64,000 nucleotides of DNA from CAIYRG01 sp965247505 (GTDB taxonomy: Bacteria; Pseudomonadota; Alphaproteobacteria; Micropepsales; Micropepsaceae), in NCBI GenBank assembly GCA_965247505.1, contig OZ252020.1:1054001-1118000 (forward strand), in the 5' to 3' direction. Numbering within the stretch: position 1 is the first letter of the stretch; the number at the start of each line of letters is the position of its first letter. A model generated the notes under the pieces. That model saw only the letters and a list, made by a program, of their open reading frames with translations, did not search any database and was not told the origin of the DNA. Both the position numbers and the translations under genes were made by a program. This document shows, one piece after another, positions 1-9,131 of the stretch.

Positions 1-412
1 GCCTTAGCAATCTTTGGTAGAGGAAATTCCCTACAATCACGTCATGGCCGTGGGCTATGGCCAACAGCGGAATGCCCGCTCGCTTTGCAGCCGATCCAAG
101 CTGCACGGCCATGACTGCCGACGGCATCGCAGAGAATAGCACAGCATCTGCTTGACCGCGCTCAATAATTTTCTGGATGCGAAAAAGGCTCGACAGGAAC
201 CAGGGATGAAACTGTACGTAATGGCGCCAACCGGCGGTGCGCAGCAAAAACGCGCTGACTTCCATATCACTGCGTTCTTCAAACTGCCGCAGCAGTTCTA
301 TTCCTACGCGCTGCATGCCGCCAATCCTGGACATCGGTGCATTCGCTTGGGGAAAGCAATGCGATACGAATAGCAGCCGCAATTTACTTGGGCTCAATCT
401 TGGCATCGACAT
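1..412 (-). CDS. Glycosyltransferase, GT4-like N-terminal part (runs off window)
   Basis: An open frame runs from ATG at 412 to the left edge, 137 codons without a stop. A TAA directly precedes the ATG in frame, so translation cannot start further upstream; a second ATG lies two codons in. The N-terminus shows the GT-B acceptor-domain pattern: a first beta strand (LRLLFVSHCFP), a glycine-rich turn (RIGGMQR, about residues 29-35) and AHGHD at about residues 120-124. Enzymes of this fold transfer a sugar from a nucleotide-sugar to an acceptor at the cytoplasmic membrane. Two more glycosyltransferase genes on the same strand (4973-7350) suggest a glycan or glycolipid pathway. The donor-binding C-terminal domain lies outside the window. 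Confidence 0.8.
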   Translation of the reverse strand, partial: MSMPRLSPSKLRLLFVSHCFPQANAPMSRIGGMQRVGIELLRQFEERSDMEVSAFLLRTAGWRHYVQFHPWFLSSLFRIQKIIERGQADAVLFSAMPSAVMAVQLGSAAKRAGIPLLAIAHGHDVIVGNFLYQRLLR

Positions 413-678
413 TTACAAACAGCTTTCAGGTCTTGACCGACTTCATTCTCAACGACTGCGCAGCAAATTCTATTGTCGCCTAAGGGATTTGACGCGAGTT
501 TGCAAAGGTCCCGGGGTTCGGTGGATGCTTCGAATTTGAATAGTTCCAGCTCCATTGTCCAGATATAACGAAGGCATTTCTAGCGCGTAAGCTCCTGGAG
601 GGGGTTCAGCCGGTGTGCGAATTCAGCGCAGGCTCGGCAAACTATCGCGCTCAAACCATAGTATGGTAATAGCGCTTC

Positions 679-2499
679 ATGAACGGATCTGCACCCCAAA
701 CCCCACCTCGGCGCACGCGCCGCGATGGCGATTTTGCGCTGATCCGGTGGCTCGTCTTCCACTATCTTGGCGGGCAGAAGAGCACACTCTTGCTTGCGGT
801 CCTGTGTATGCTGGGAGGCGCCGTTTCTGTCGCGGCGTTCGCATATATTTTTGATCCTATGGTCAAATATTTGCTCGTGGATAAGCGGGCAGACATGGTG
901 TTTGTCGTTCCGGCCATAGCCATCACGATCGCGATCGTGCGCGCCTTATTCAATTACGGCGAGGCGGCGTTCCTCAACACGGTTGGACAGGGGATCGTTG
1001 CTCGCGCCCAGCGCGACATGGTGAAAAGTATCGCGGCATACGACCTGGCCGAACTTAATGCCGTCCATTCCGGGCAGATCATTTCGCACTTCCTCTATGA
1101 CGCAACGCTTTTGCGCGACTCTCTCACCAGGGGTATTGCCGCCGGAGCGAAGGAAACCCTCACGCTTATATTGTTCGCAGCACTCTTGATCTATGAGAGT
1201 TGGCAATTGTCGATAGTGGCCTTGTTGACTATTCCGGTTGTTGTCTTGGTCATGCATGGCCTGGGACGCATTACGCGCAAGGCGTCCACGCGGGGCATGG
1301 TGGAAACCGAAGGGCTTTCGACTGCGCTATCCGAAATGTTGGGTGGACGCCGAATCGTACGCGCCTATGGGCTCGAGGCAAATGCCATCGCGCGCGTCGT
1401 TGCGAGTATCGATAAGCGCTTGCGGTTTTTGCTCACGGCCGCCCGTACGCATGCAATATCGTCGCCCGCGGCCGATATGGTCAACGGCATCGCCACCTCG
1501 ATCGTGTTCCTCGTCGCCGGCTATATGAGCATTGCCGGCCAGCTTGAGGTCAACGCATTCGCTGGCTTCCTTGCAGCGCTTCTGCTGGCACAAGCGCCGC
1601 TGCGCAATATTGCCAATTTGTGGACGATCACCGCCAGCGGTCTCGGCGCGGCGAAACGTGTCCGGGCGTTGATAGAAAAGTTACCAAGCATTGTCGACGC
1701 ACCGGATGCCAAGCCTCTCAAATTTGCGCCCGTTCCTTTCGGCGGCAAGCTTCATCTCGAAAACGTCTGTTTTCGTTATCATCCCGGGCAACCAACACTT
1801 GAGAGCGTCAGTTTTGACGTAGCGGCAGGGGAAAAAATTGCGCTGGTTGGCCCCTCGGGCGCCGGCAAGAGTACAATCTTTAATCTTCTGCTGCGCTTCT
1901 ACGACTCGGATTCAGGGACGATCGAGATCGATGGTCAGAACATCCAGAAGGTCACCATCGAGTCTCTAAGAAGCGCTATTGCCCTGGTGACACAAGACCC
2001 ATTCCTATTCGATGAATCCATCCGCGCCAATATTGGTTATGGACGCGCGGGCGCGAGTTTCGACGATATCGTTGCTGCCGCCAAAGCCGCAGCTGCGCAC
2101 GACTTCATTGAACAGCTTCCCGATGGATACGACTCCAGCGTCGGCGAAGGCGCGATGCGTCTTTCGGGTGGGCAACGTCAGAGGATTGCTATCGCGCGGG
2201 CCATGCTGCGCGACGCCCCAATCCTGCTGCTCGACGAAGCGACGTCCGCACTCGACACGGAAAACGAACGCCAGGTCCAAGAGGCGCTACGACGCTTGAT
2301 GAAGGGACGCACGACCATTGTCATTGCGCATCGCCTTACTACGATCGTCGATGCCGACACCATTCACGTGCTTGACAAAGGTCGCATTATTGAGTCCGGC
2401 AGCCATCGCGATTTGATTGCGAAAGGCGGTTTCTACGCCCAGCTTTATCAGCGCGATTTCAAGGTGGACGACGACGCGATCAAAGCCGTTCCAGGCTGA
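679..2499 (+). CDS. MsbA-like ABC exporter, fused membrane and ATPase domains
   Basis: A 606-residue half-transporter. The N-terminal six-helix exporter domain covers about residues 20-330 and the nucleotide-binding domain about 345-590. Visible motifs: Walker A GPSGAGKST (391-399), signature LSGGQ (495-499), Walker B ILLLDE (515-520) followed by ATSALD, and the H-loop in IVIAHRLTT. Length and order match the MsbA/lipid exporter group, which flips lipid A-core or other lipids across the inner membrane as a homodimer. The ATG at 679 starts a protein with a short basic N-terminus. Glycosyltransferase genes on both sides fit a role in exporting a glycolipid, but the substrate is inferred. Confidence 0.9.
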   Translation: MNGSAPQTPPRRTRRDGDFALIRWLVFHYLGGQKSTLLLAVLCMLGGAVSVAAFAYIFDPMVKYLLVDKRADMVFVVPAIAITIAIVRALFNYGEAAFLNTVGQGIVARAQRDMVKSIAAYDLAELNAVHSGQIISHFLYDATLLRDSLTRGIAAGAKETLTLILFAALLIYESWQLSIVALLTIPVVVLVMHGLGRITRKASTRGMVETEGLSTALSEMLGGRRIVRAYGLEANAIARVVASIDKRLRFLLTAARTHAISSPAADMVNGIATSIVFLVAGYMSIAGQLEVNAFAGFLAALLLAQAPLRNIANLWTITASGLGAAKRVRALIEKLPSIVDAPDAKPLKFAPVPFGGKLHLENVCFRYHPGQPTLESVSFDVAAGEKIALVGPSGAGKSTIFNLLLRFYDSDSGTIEIDGQNIQKVTIESLRSAIALVTQDPFLFDESIRANIGYGRAGASFDDIVAAAKAAAAHDFIEQLPDGYDSSVGEGAMRLSGGQRQRIAIARAMLRDAPILLLDEATSALDTENERQVQEALRRLMKGRTTIVIAHRLTTIVDADTIHVLDKGRIIESGSHRDLIAKGGFYAQLYQRDFKVDDDAIKAVPG

Positions 2500-2608
2500 G
2501 GCCCCGTTCCGCGCCACCGCCCTGCGGCCCGCGGATCACATAAACAGCGAAGCCGCTCTTCGCGCCGTGCCACGCAAAGTGCGCATGGCTACTTCGCGCA
2601 ACGAACCT

Positions 2609-3742
2609 CTATAGTGCCTTTTCATATATGCGATAGCGTTTATAGGGTTTTGCTCCAACAAGTTGAATGATGCGCTTTACTTGATCGTTGCTATCGAGCA
2701 CCCAAGAGAGCTCGGCTCGTCTGATACCGCGTTCCAAACCGGTCTGACGCATCGCCTGGATCACCGACAGAGCCAAGGCGGCGCCGATGGCCGATGATTG
2801 CAAGGATTTGCGCACGCCCATGAGCGCCATTCGCATCGTTTGGATGCCTTGCACTTTCAACCGCCAGAGCAATTTGGCCCAACCGAACGGCGCCAGCCGC
2901 CCGCCGAGATCGCGGATTGCCTCATTCAAATTCGGAAAGATTATTGAGAAGGCAGCCACCTCGCCGCGATACTCTGCAAATGCAACGTCTTTGGGGCGCA
3001 ACACCAATTTGAGAACCCCTGCGAGACTGGCCATCTCCTTTGGCGTCATGGGCACAAATCCCCAATTGTCCGACCAAGCGTCGTTGAGCAAATCGAGGAT
3101 GAGAGCGATCTCATCGTCGATATGTGCTTTGTCCATGCGAATGTCACGGATGCGCAAGTCCCCGCTTCGTTCGGCGCGCGCCAAAATGCGCAGCGCGATC
3201 GGCGGCATCGGAAATTGCGGCACATAGGAGTAGGCGAGCAAGTCCTGTATGCCGCGATAGCGTGCTGCTTCGATATGGCGTTCATAATAAGGCCTAGCAT
3301 GCCCCATCATTACGTATGGCGGCGTGTCGAATCCCTCTACAAGCAGCCCGGCTTCATCCCACATGGAAAAGCTGATGGGGCCACACGCACGCGTAAGGCC
3401 GGCATCGCGAAGCCAATCCTCTGCTGCCCGCAGCAATTGCGAAAACACGTCCGGATCTTCCACGGCCTCGAGGAATCCAAACTGCCCAGTTTTATCCTGG
3501 TACCGGTCAAGATGAAGCTGATCAATTTGCGCCGAGATTCGCCCTACCGGTTTGCCGCCTTGGTATGCAAGCCAGAATGAGGCGCGGGCGTGCTCAAAAA
3601 AGGAATTGTGCTTGGGCGTAAAGTGGAGCTTGCGTTCTAGCAACAGTGGCGGCACCCAATGCGGATCATCCTTATAAATACGAAAAGGCAGATGATGAAA
3701 ATCGCGCCAATGAGCGCTGGTCTGCACTTGAACTATTTCCAC
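2609..3742 (-). CDS. GNAT-fold acyltransferase-like protein, YghO-type
   Basis: A 377-residue protein with the look of a large GNAT-superfamily family (YghO-like, often annotated only as N-acetyltransferase). The N-terminus contains the family-like segment DPHWVPPLL (about 26-34) and a GKPVGRISA strand-turn typical of the acetyl-CoA-binding half of the fold. The C-terminal third has a run of arginines around RGIRRAELSWVLDSN. No signal peptide or membrane segment is visible, so it should be cytoplasmic. The start at 3742 gives the usual length. It converges with the ABC exporter gene, 109 bp away, and diverges from the SDR gene. The substrate is unknown. Confidence 0.65.
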   Translation of the reverse strand: MEIVQVQTSAHWRDFHHLPFRIYKDDPHWVPPLLLERKLHFTPKHNSFFEHARASFWLAYQGGKPVGRISAQIDQLHLDRYQDKTGQFGFLEAVEDPDVFSQLLRAAEDWLRDAGLTRACGPISFSMWDEAGLLVEGFDTPPYVMMGHARPYYERHIEAARYRGIQDLLAYSYVPQFPMPPIALRILARAERSGDLRIRDIRMDKAHIDDEIALILDLLNDAWSDNWGFVPMTPKEMASLAGVLKLVLRPKDVAFAEYRGEVAAFSIIFPNLNEAIRDLGGRLAPFGWAKLLWRLKVQGIQTMRMALMGVRKSLQSSAIGAALALSVIQAMRQTGLERGIRRAELSWVLDSNDQVKRIIQLVGAKPYKRYRIYEKAL

Positions 3743-4096
3743 GGTTTACCTTAATCCACCGCATTCATTGGTTTCCACATCAACTGCGGACAAGCCTTGC
3801 AACCAATTGAAAAATGAAAACGGCCGTTTTTCAATGTTCTTCAACCTATTGACCAACGGAAATTCGACACGCAAATCAACACCAACAGATAAGCGCCAGC
3901 CATCCATTAGAATGGCAGTCTATGAAACTCTATTTTGTTTATCCTATCCATTCTATGATTTACTCGCGAATATCCTAGGGCTGAATCAGGGACAGCTGGC
4001 AGATGTCTACCGGGCATGGGGAAGCGAACGAGCCTCTTCCGTTTGCCATCTCCCGCCTGCATGGAAACGCGGAGCCCACCAAGCACGGAAACCGGG
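3743..4096. other. Intergenic region, no supported gene
   Basis: About 350 bp between two divergent genes. It is AT-rich and probably holds both promoters. One open frame crosses it, but its translation has no recognisable fold and it overlaps the better-supported SDR gene, so I do not call it. Confidence 0.5.
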
Positions 4097-4849
4097 ATGG
4101 CAATAAGAAACCTTTTGATTACAGGTGCTTCGAGCGGCCTTGGCGCGGCTTTGGCCCGTGTCTACGCTGCCGAGGGAACACGATTAATCCTGTGGGGACG
4201 AGACGAGCAGCGACTGAACGCCACGGCATTGGAGTGCCGTGAATGTGGCGCGCTCGTCGAGACAGAGAGCTTTGACCTTAGCGATATCAACCACATGATT
4301 TCACGAATTCAGCACCTTGACGAACAAACACCTCTCGACCTCGCTATTTTCAATGCCGGGCTGGGAGGCGAAGTACCGAGAGACGACCTTGCTGAGTCTA
4401 CAGAACGATCACACGAAATGGTCTGCGTAAACTTTACTGCACCCGTTGTCGCCGCGACAGCGCTTGCGAATAGCATGGCAAAACGAAGGTCCGGACACAT
4501 TGTTCTTATCGGCTCGCTTGGAGAATATTTTCCTTTGCCGATGGCCCCAACTTACTCCGGTACAAAGACTGGACTCGCGGTGTTCGCCGAGGCTTTGCGA
4601 CTGAGGCAATTGAAACACGGCGTTTTCGTGACGCTGGTTGCACCGGGGTTTGTCGATACGCCGATGAGCCGCGATCTGACATCACCCAAACCATTCATGA
4701 TGTCTGCCGAGAAGGCGGCACGACGCATTGCCAAAAAGATCGCGCGCCGCCCCGCGCGCGTTGCCTTTCCGTGGCCGCTTGCCGTCATTTGCGCGGGAGC
4801 ACGGTTCTTGCCGCGGGCACTCGTCTCCGCCGTGCTGAAAAGACTTTAG
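4097..4849 (+). CDS. Short-chain dehydrogenase/reductase
   Basis: A 250-residue classical SDR. The cofactor motif TGASSGLG is at residues 9-16, NAG at 86-88, the catalytic serine at about 140 (LIGS), and the YxxxK pair at Y153/K157 (TYSGTK). Such enzymes oxidise or reduce alcohol/carbonyl groups with NAD(P)(H). I chose the ATG at 4097, preceded by a GGAA stretch, over the in-frame ATG at 4016, because it places the first beta strand at the N-terminus as in the family. The C-terminal tail is basic and hydrophobic (ARFLPRALVSAVLKRL), which may give membrane association. The substrate cannot be told from sequence. Confidence 0.85.
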   Translation: MAIRNLLITGASSGLGAALARVYAAEGTRLILWGRDEQRLNATALECRECGALVETESFDLSDINHMISRIQHLDEQTPLDLAIFNAGLGGEVPRDDLAESTERSHEMVCVNFTAPVVAATALANSMAKRRSGHIVLIGSLGEYFPLPMAPTYSGTKTGLAVFAEALRLRQLKHGVFVTLVAPGFVDTPMSRDLTSPKPFMMSAEKAARRIAKKIARRPARVAFPWPLAVICAGARFLPRALVSAVLKRL

Positions 4850-4972
4850 CGTGCGCCTCAAAGCCTGAAGGTACACGACACCCCCATTGCCTGGTGCTTA
4901 ATCACAAAGAGCAACCAGACCAAGCCCATTCGGCTTCTTCACGAACTTGGATATCCGTCCGAACATTGAGTC

Positions 4973-6102
4973 TTAGGAAGTCACGCTAAGTTTTAGAGCT
5001 TTGATATAAGATCGGCGGAGTCGCTCAAGACCATAATTTTGCTGCACCGCGGTACTGATCTCTTGCGACGCGCAATCCCATGAGCGAAGCGTTGCGATCG
5101 CTTCAACAAAAGCGACCGGGTCCTCGGCGCGCACGAGCCGGCCGGTTACACCGTCAATCACCGCGTCTCTGATCCCTTCGATATTGCTGGAAACGACCGG
5201 TAGGTCATGCATCCCGGCCTCCACATTGACGATACCAAAACCCTCCCGATCACCCGGCACAATGATATTGGGCATGACCAGTATGTCTGCGGCGTCATAG
5301 ACGAGGTCACGCAAAGAATCGGGCACGTTGAGCATTAGGTGAACACGCGATTGTAGTTTCCGCCTCCTTATGACAGCTCTGATCGCGCGGAGCTCCGGGC
5401 CGTTACCAAGCACTAAGAATATCGTCTGCGGTGGCAATATTGGAAACACCGAATCGACAAACCAGGCGATCCCTTTTCGTTTAACCAACCGGCAAACGCT
5501 TGTGATGACCGGTTTATCCATGGGTTCTATGTTGTGGTCTTCCAGCAATACGCGTCTCGCGGCTTGCTTGGATCTGCGCCTGCTATGCCGCGCGATATCG
5601 ACCCCGGGGTTCACCACATGACATTTGGCCGGATCAAGCCCAATGTCGCCACACAGCATGCGTGTATCCTGACTGTTGCACACGAAAGCATCGTAACGTC
5701 GAAGAGCAAACGGAGTGAGGTATCTGTAGGTAACAAGTTTGTTTTGCAAGCTGATATCTAGGCCATGAACAGCTACTGAGAGTCGCACTTTCACAATTCT
5801 AGATATAAGATATCCGATGAGTGCTGCGCGGGCTGAGCTCACATGTACATGGGTGACATTGTGACGTAAGCAAATGAAAAGGCCGGCCAAAAAACCATAG
5901 GGAGAAACCAAAACTTCTGCAGATCAAACTTCAGATAGAACCCGGGGGTAATCCGATAGATCGGTAGGACGCATTTCAATTGGCTGTACAGATCGTGGTT
6001 TAGGCTCTGCTCCCCAACAACCGAAGGCGCGTACCTTTCAGCGACGAAGAGCAAGCGATCCGGCACTGGGTGAGCCAGTTGTGCTTCGCTATCGTGTGTC
6101 AA
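4973..6102 (-). pseudogene. GT4-type glycosyltransferase with a single-base frameshift
   Basis: Two overlapping frames together make one glycosyltransferase. The upstream frame (ATG at 6102) encodes the N-terminal strand RLLFVAERYAPS and reads to a FDLQKF segment; the downstream frame (down to the stop at 4973) gives the rest of the acceptor domain and the full donor domain, with REGFGIVNVEAG (the E-x7-E region). The frames meet near 5911 in a run of four T on the coding strand; one extra T would restore a continuous protein of about 375 residues. Either the gene is broken or the base is a sequencing error. It lies 72 bp downstream of a second glycosyltransferase in the same orientation, so the two were probably co-transcribed. 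Confidence 0.75.
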
Positions 6103-6174
6103 ATGCCGTTTCCACTACGCAAAACACAGGACTCAACGTCAGCCAGGTTCATCGAAATTCATTCCTAAAAAAGG

Positions 6175-7350
6175 TCACTCCGGAATCGGGACCAATTGTT
6201 TGTAATAACCAAGAATCGGGCTCATGGCGTCGCCCCAACTAAGCGACAAGCTGCGCTCTCGGGCCGCGCTTCCCATGCGCCGACGCAAATCGGTATCCTC
6301 CACCAGATTTCGGACATGTTCTACAAATGCCTCGATATCACCGGGCTTTGGGAGAAAGCCCGTGGAGCCCACTTCAACCAGTGAGCGACTTCCTGTTGCA
6401 TCGGCACAAACCGTTGGCAGACCGGATGCCATCGCCTCTAGGGTCACGCTTCCAAACGATTCAGTATCGCTTGGGAACAAAAATACGTCCGAAGACGCGT
6501 ATGCCCGCGCAAGATCTTCGCCCTCAAGAGTTCCTGTAAATACGCAGTCGGGCAAACGTTTTTTTAGGACACCTTGCTCCGGCCCTTCTCCGACGATCAG
6601 AGCTCGATGCATAACGCGCGCATCCTTTAACCTTCGAAGCGTCTCGGCGAACGTGGCGAGTTGTTTTTCGCGGACAAGCCGGCCCACAAAAGCGATGACG
6701 GGTTCATCAGGTCCAATGCCATGCTGCTTGCGCCACGGTTCTGATCTCTTGCCCGGATGAAAGAGCTGCGAATCTACTCCACGCGTCCAAAGCCGAATAG
6801 TTATCTTGACACCATCGGCTTCCAGTTCCTCGATCATGGAGGCGGAGGCAACGTAAAGCTCGCGGCACATGTTATAGAATTTTCGTAGATATGCTGCGAC
6901 GGGTCTACGCAACGCGCCAAAACCATAATGCTGAAGGTAGGTTTCGTAGCGCGTGTGATAGGACGCGACAACGGGCACGTTCCATTTTAGGCCAAGCTTC
7001 AGCGCGCGATATCCCAATAAATCAGGAACGGCAATGTGAATGATGTCTGGATCAAATTCCATCATCCTTTTGCGTACAGCGCTCGGCAGACCCAATGCCA
7101 AGCGATATTCCGGCCGCAAGGGCAATGGAACGGACGGGATGGGAACAATCGTGCCAACATGCGCGAGAGCCGCCGTTTTCGCGACAGGCGTAATCACGAG
7201 CACGTCGACGCCATGCCGTTCCAAATACTCCACGAGACGGTTTAACGTCAGTGCAACGCCGTCTCGTATAAAATTATAGGAACTCGTGACCAGCACGACC
7301 CGCAGCTTCCGCGAGCCACTTAAATCTTTCGACAGCGTTGGTCGCGTCAA
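6175..7350 (-). CDS. GT4 family glycosyltransferase, MgtA/SQD2-like
   Basis: A 391-residue GT-B enzyme. The N-terminal domain begins with LRVVLVTSSYNFIRDGVALT and contains VASYHTRYETYLQHYG (about 130-145), the pattern of GDP-mannose- or UDP-sulfoquinovose-using transferases. The C-terminal donor domain has FVGRLVREK and the E-x7-E motif in TESFGSVTLEAMASG. The family makes mannosylated or other glycolipids at the inner face of the membrane. It precedes the frameshifted glycosyltransferase by 72 bp, likely one operon. Donor sugar and acceptor are not determinable from sequence. Confidence 0.85.
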   Translation of the reverse strand: MTRPTLSKDLSGSRKLRVVLVTSSYNFIRDGVALTLNRLVEYLERHGVDVLVITPVAKTAALAHVGTIVPIPSVPLPLRPEYRLALGLPSAVRKRMMEFDPDIIHIAVPDLLGYRALKLGLKWNVPVVASYHTRYETYLQHYGFGALRRPVAAYLRKFYNMCRELYVASASMIEELEADGVKITIRLWTRGVDSQLFHPGKRSEPWRKQHGIGPDEPVIAFVGRLVREKQLATFAETLRRLKDARVMHRALIVGEGPEQGVLKKRLPDCVFTGTLEGEDLARAYASSDVFLFPSDTESFGSVTLEAMASGLPTVCADATGSRSLVEVGSTGFLPKPGDIEAFVEHVRNLVEDTDLRRRMGSAARERSLSLSWGDAMSPILGYYKQLVPIPE

Positions 7351-7404
7351 ACGGGCGATACCCGTCGCGGTTCATCTAAGTGCTTCTGCTCCCCGCGGAT
7401 CATC

Positions 7405-7908
7405 TTAGCCAACATATCGAAGTCGTATGTTAATTGTGAGATCGCCTGTCGGCACCTCGAACAGTACCTGCTCTAATCTTGGACGGCCGAAGAGCCTAGG
7501 GTTATTGGAAAATCCAAATCCTTCAGCCGGCAAGCCAATCCAAGTGTCGTCCATCTCTCCGTTATCGTTGTCGTCGTGAAAGATGGAGAGCGCATAGCCG
7601 CCCGGGCCTGGTAGCCAGATACAGGCCTCAGTTACCGGCATCGCGACGGGTACAGGCAAATGGCTCAAATCGCGCATCGGCCCCCCGGCCTGCAAAAAGC
7701 GCTCCGGATCATCTGGATAAACAGTGAACCTGATCACGCCGTCGAGCGAGCGCATGTTCTCGACAAGGATTACAAGCCGTGTGTCACTGGGTGTTCCTAG
7801 ACAGTCGAAATCTTCGGCGTGGCTGATGGTCGGCCATGCGATCAGCGCCACCAACAAACCAAAAAGACGGGCAAACTTTGTTTTATTTGTCATCGTTGCT
7901 TCACTCAT
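7405..7908 (-). CDS. Secreted DUF2141 domain protein
   Basis: About 167 residues. A basic N-terminus and hydrophobic core ending in ISHAEDF form a signal peptide. The mature part has DUF2141 hallmarks: a VILVENMRSLDGVIRFTVY strand pair, SIFHDDNDNGEMD and a LPAEGFGFSNN segment. The family has no established biochemical function and is predicted to be periplasmic or outer-membrane associated. I prefer the ATG at 7908 with a GGA-containing leader over the GTG at 7926; an ATG at 7893 is also possible. It lies 54 bp upstream of the glycosyltransferase gene on the same strand, so it may lead that operon. Confidence 0.8.
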   Translation of the reverse strand: MSEATMTNKTKFARLFGLLVALIAWPTISHAEDFDCLGTPSDTRLVILVENMRSLDGVIRFTVYPDDPERFLQAGGPMRDLSHLPVPVAMPVTEACIWLPGPGGYALSIFHDDNDNGEMDDTWIGLPAEGFGFSNNPRLFGRPRLEQVLFEVPTGDLTINIRLRYVG

Positions 7909-8078
7909 ATGGTCCGGCCTGAACACAAACTCATTAACCGCACCTGCGCGCCCTCAAACGTAATATTAGCCGACGGATACCAATTGGGCAAAAAGGCAGC
8001 GAACACCGGTAAGGTGCGATGTTTAACGTCGCACCCATTACTTTTATTTTAGAAACTTCACGATCTCGGCGTATTCTA

Positions 8079-8909
8079 ATGCAGCCCGAAAATAGGAATA
8101 ACGGAGACCACGTGCAGAAAACGCCCACATTGAAGGAGCGCTACTGGAAAGCGATTAAAACGCCGGGCTTTAAAACGCTGAAAGCAATCGAGCGAATCAT
8201 CACTCGCTACTCTGAGGTTGAAAACAAGACGTTCTTCGACGTTGAAGATTTTCCCTGGGTCAAAAATCTAGAGGCTAACTGGAAAGTCATTCGGGCTGAA
8301 CTGGACGAAGTCCTAAAAGCACCGGAGAAATTGCCCAGATTTCAAGACGTTTCCAAAGATCAATACGTGCTCTCCAATGACGATAAGTGGAAGACGTTCT
8401 TTCTCTTTGGCTTCGGGTTTAAGCAAGAATCGAATTGCGCGAAGTGCCCGGAAACGGCGAAGCTGATGGAGCAGATCCCTGGCATGAAATCGGCCATGTT
8501 TTCGATTCTAGCGCCCGGCAAACACATTAAAGCCCACCGAGGTCCGTATAAGGGAGTATTGCGATGTCACCTGGGCCTAGTCGTGCCCGAACCGAAAGAA
8601 GCGATCCGCATCCGTGTCGGGAATGACATCCGACATTGGGAAGAAGGCAAATGTATGGTTTTCGACGATACGTTCGAACACGAGGTGCGGCACGATGGCG
8701 ACGGCGAGCGCGTCGTCCTTTTTATCGATTTCGTTCGCCCCTTGCGCCAACCAGTCAGGGCGATCAACAACGCCGTCATCAAGCTCATTGCGTGGTCGCC
8801 ATTTGTACAGGATGCGAGAAAAAACCTGGACGCCTGGGAGCGTCGGCACGGAAAGGCTCTCACCGAGGAAACACCAAACGCAACGCAACAGCCAACAGAG
8901 CCTAGATGA
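8079..8909 (+). CDS. Aspartyl/asparaginyl beta-hydroxylase family dioxygenase
   Basis: A 2-oxoglutarate/Fe(II) dioxygenase-like protein of about 276 residues. The core runs from ILAPGKHIKAHRGPYKG through RCHLGLVVP to FDDTFEHEVRHDG, giving the metal-binding histidines and the downstream arginine region of the Asp/Asn hydroxylase fold. Related proteins hydroxylate EGF-like domains in eukaryotes or lipid A acyl chains (LpxO) in bacteria. Unlike LpxO I see no N-terminal membrane helix. Start is uncertain: ATG at 8079 lacks a clear ribosome site, while GTG at 8112 has a well-spaced GGAG at 8103. Neighbouring envelope genes make a lipid or surface substrate plausible, as inference. Confidence 0.8.
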   Translation: MQPENRNNGDHVQKTPTLKERYWKAIKTPGFKTLKAIERIITRYSEVENKTFFDVEDFPWVKNLEANWKVIRAELDEVLKAPEKLPRFQDVSKDQYVLSNDDKWKTFFLFGFGFKQESNCAKCPETAKLMEQIPGMKSAMFSILAPGKHIKAHRGPYKGVLRCHLGLVVPEPKEAIRIRVGNDIRHWEEGKCMVFDDTFEHEVRHDGDGERVVLFIDFVRPLRQPVRAINNAVIKLIAWSPFVQDARKNLDAWERRHGKALTEETPNATQQPTEPR

Positions 8910-9131
8910 CCAGCCGCAAGCCCTTAATTCCAATTACCTGTTTCAAATAGGTTCGAAATCATTCTCCCTAACGCTCCAACATCCCGTGTCCGAAGGGGCG
9001 CGACACAGGCCCTGCTCAAGTCAGTCCTGCGCCGCTCGCCATAGATATTCTTGTGTTAATCAGGCTTTGTCGGCATGGTTGCTGCCGCTCCTCTCAAAAG
9101 GCCTACAAAAACCGGCGTAAAAGTTGAAATA

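Noticed and set aside
3768..4106. Open frame of 112 codons upstream of the SDR gene
   Set aside because: No recognisable fold, no good ribosome site, overlaps the start of the SDR gene.
4886..4969. Short open stretch reading TKSNQTKPIRLLHELG, reminiscent of a glutathione S-transferase N-terminus
   Set aside because: Only 27 codons without a start or further homology; too short to call even as a remnant.
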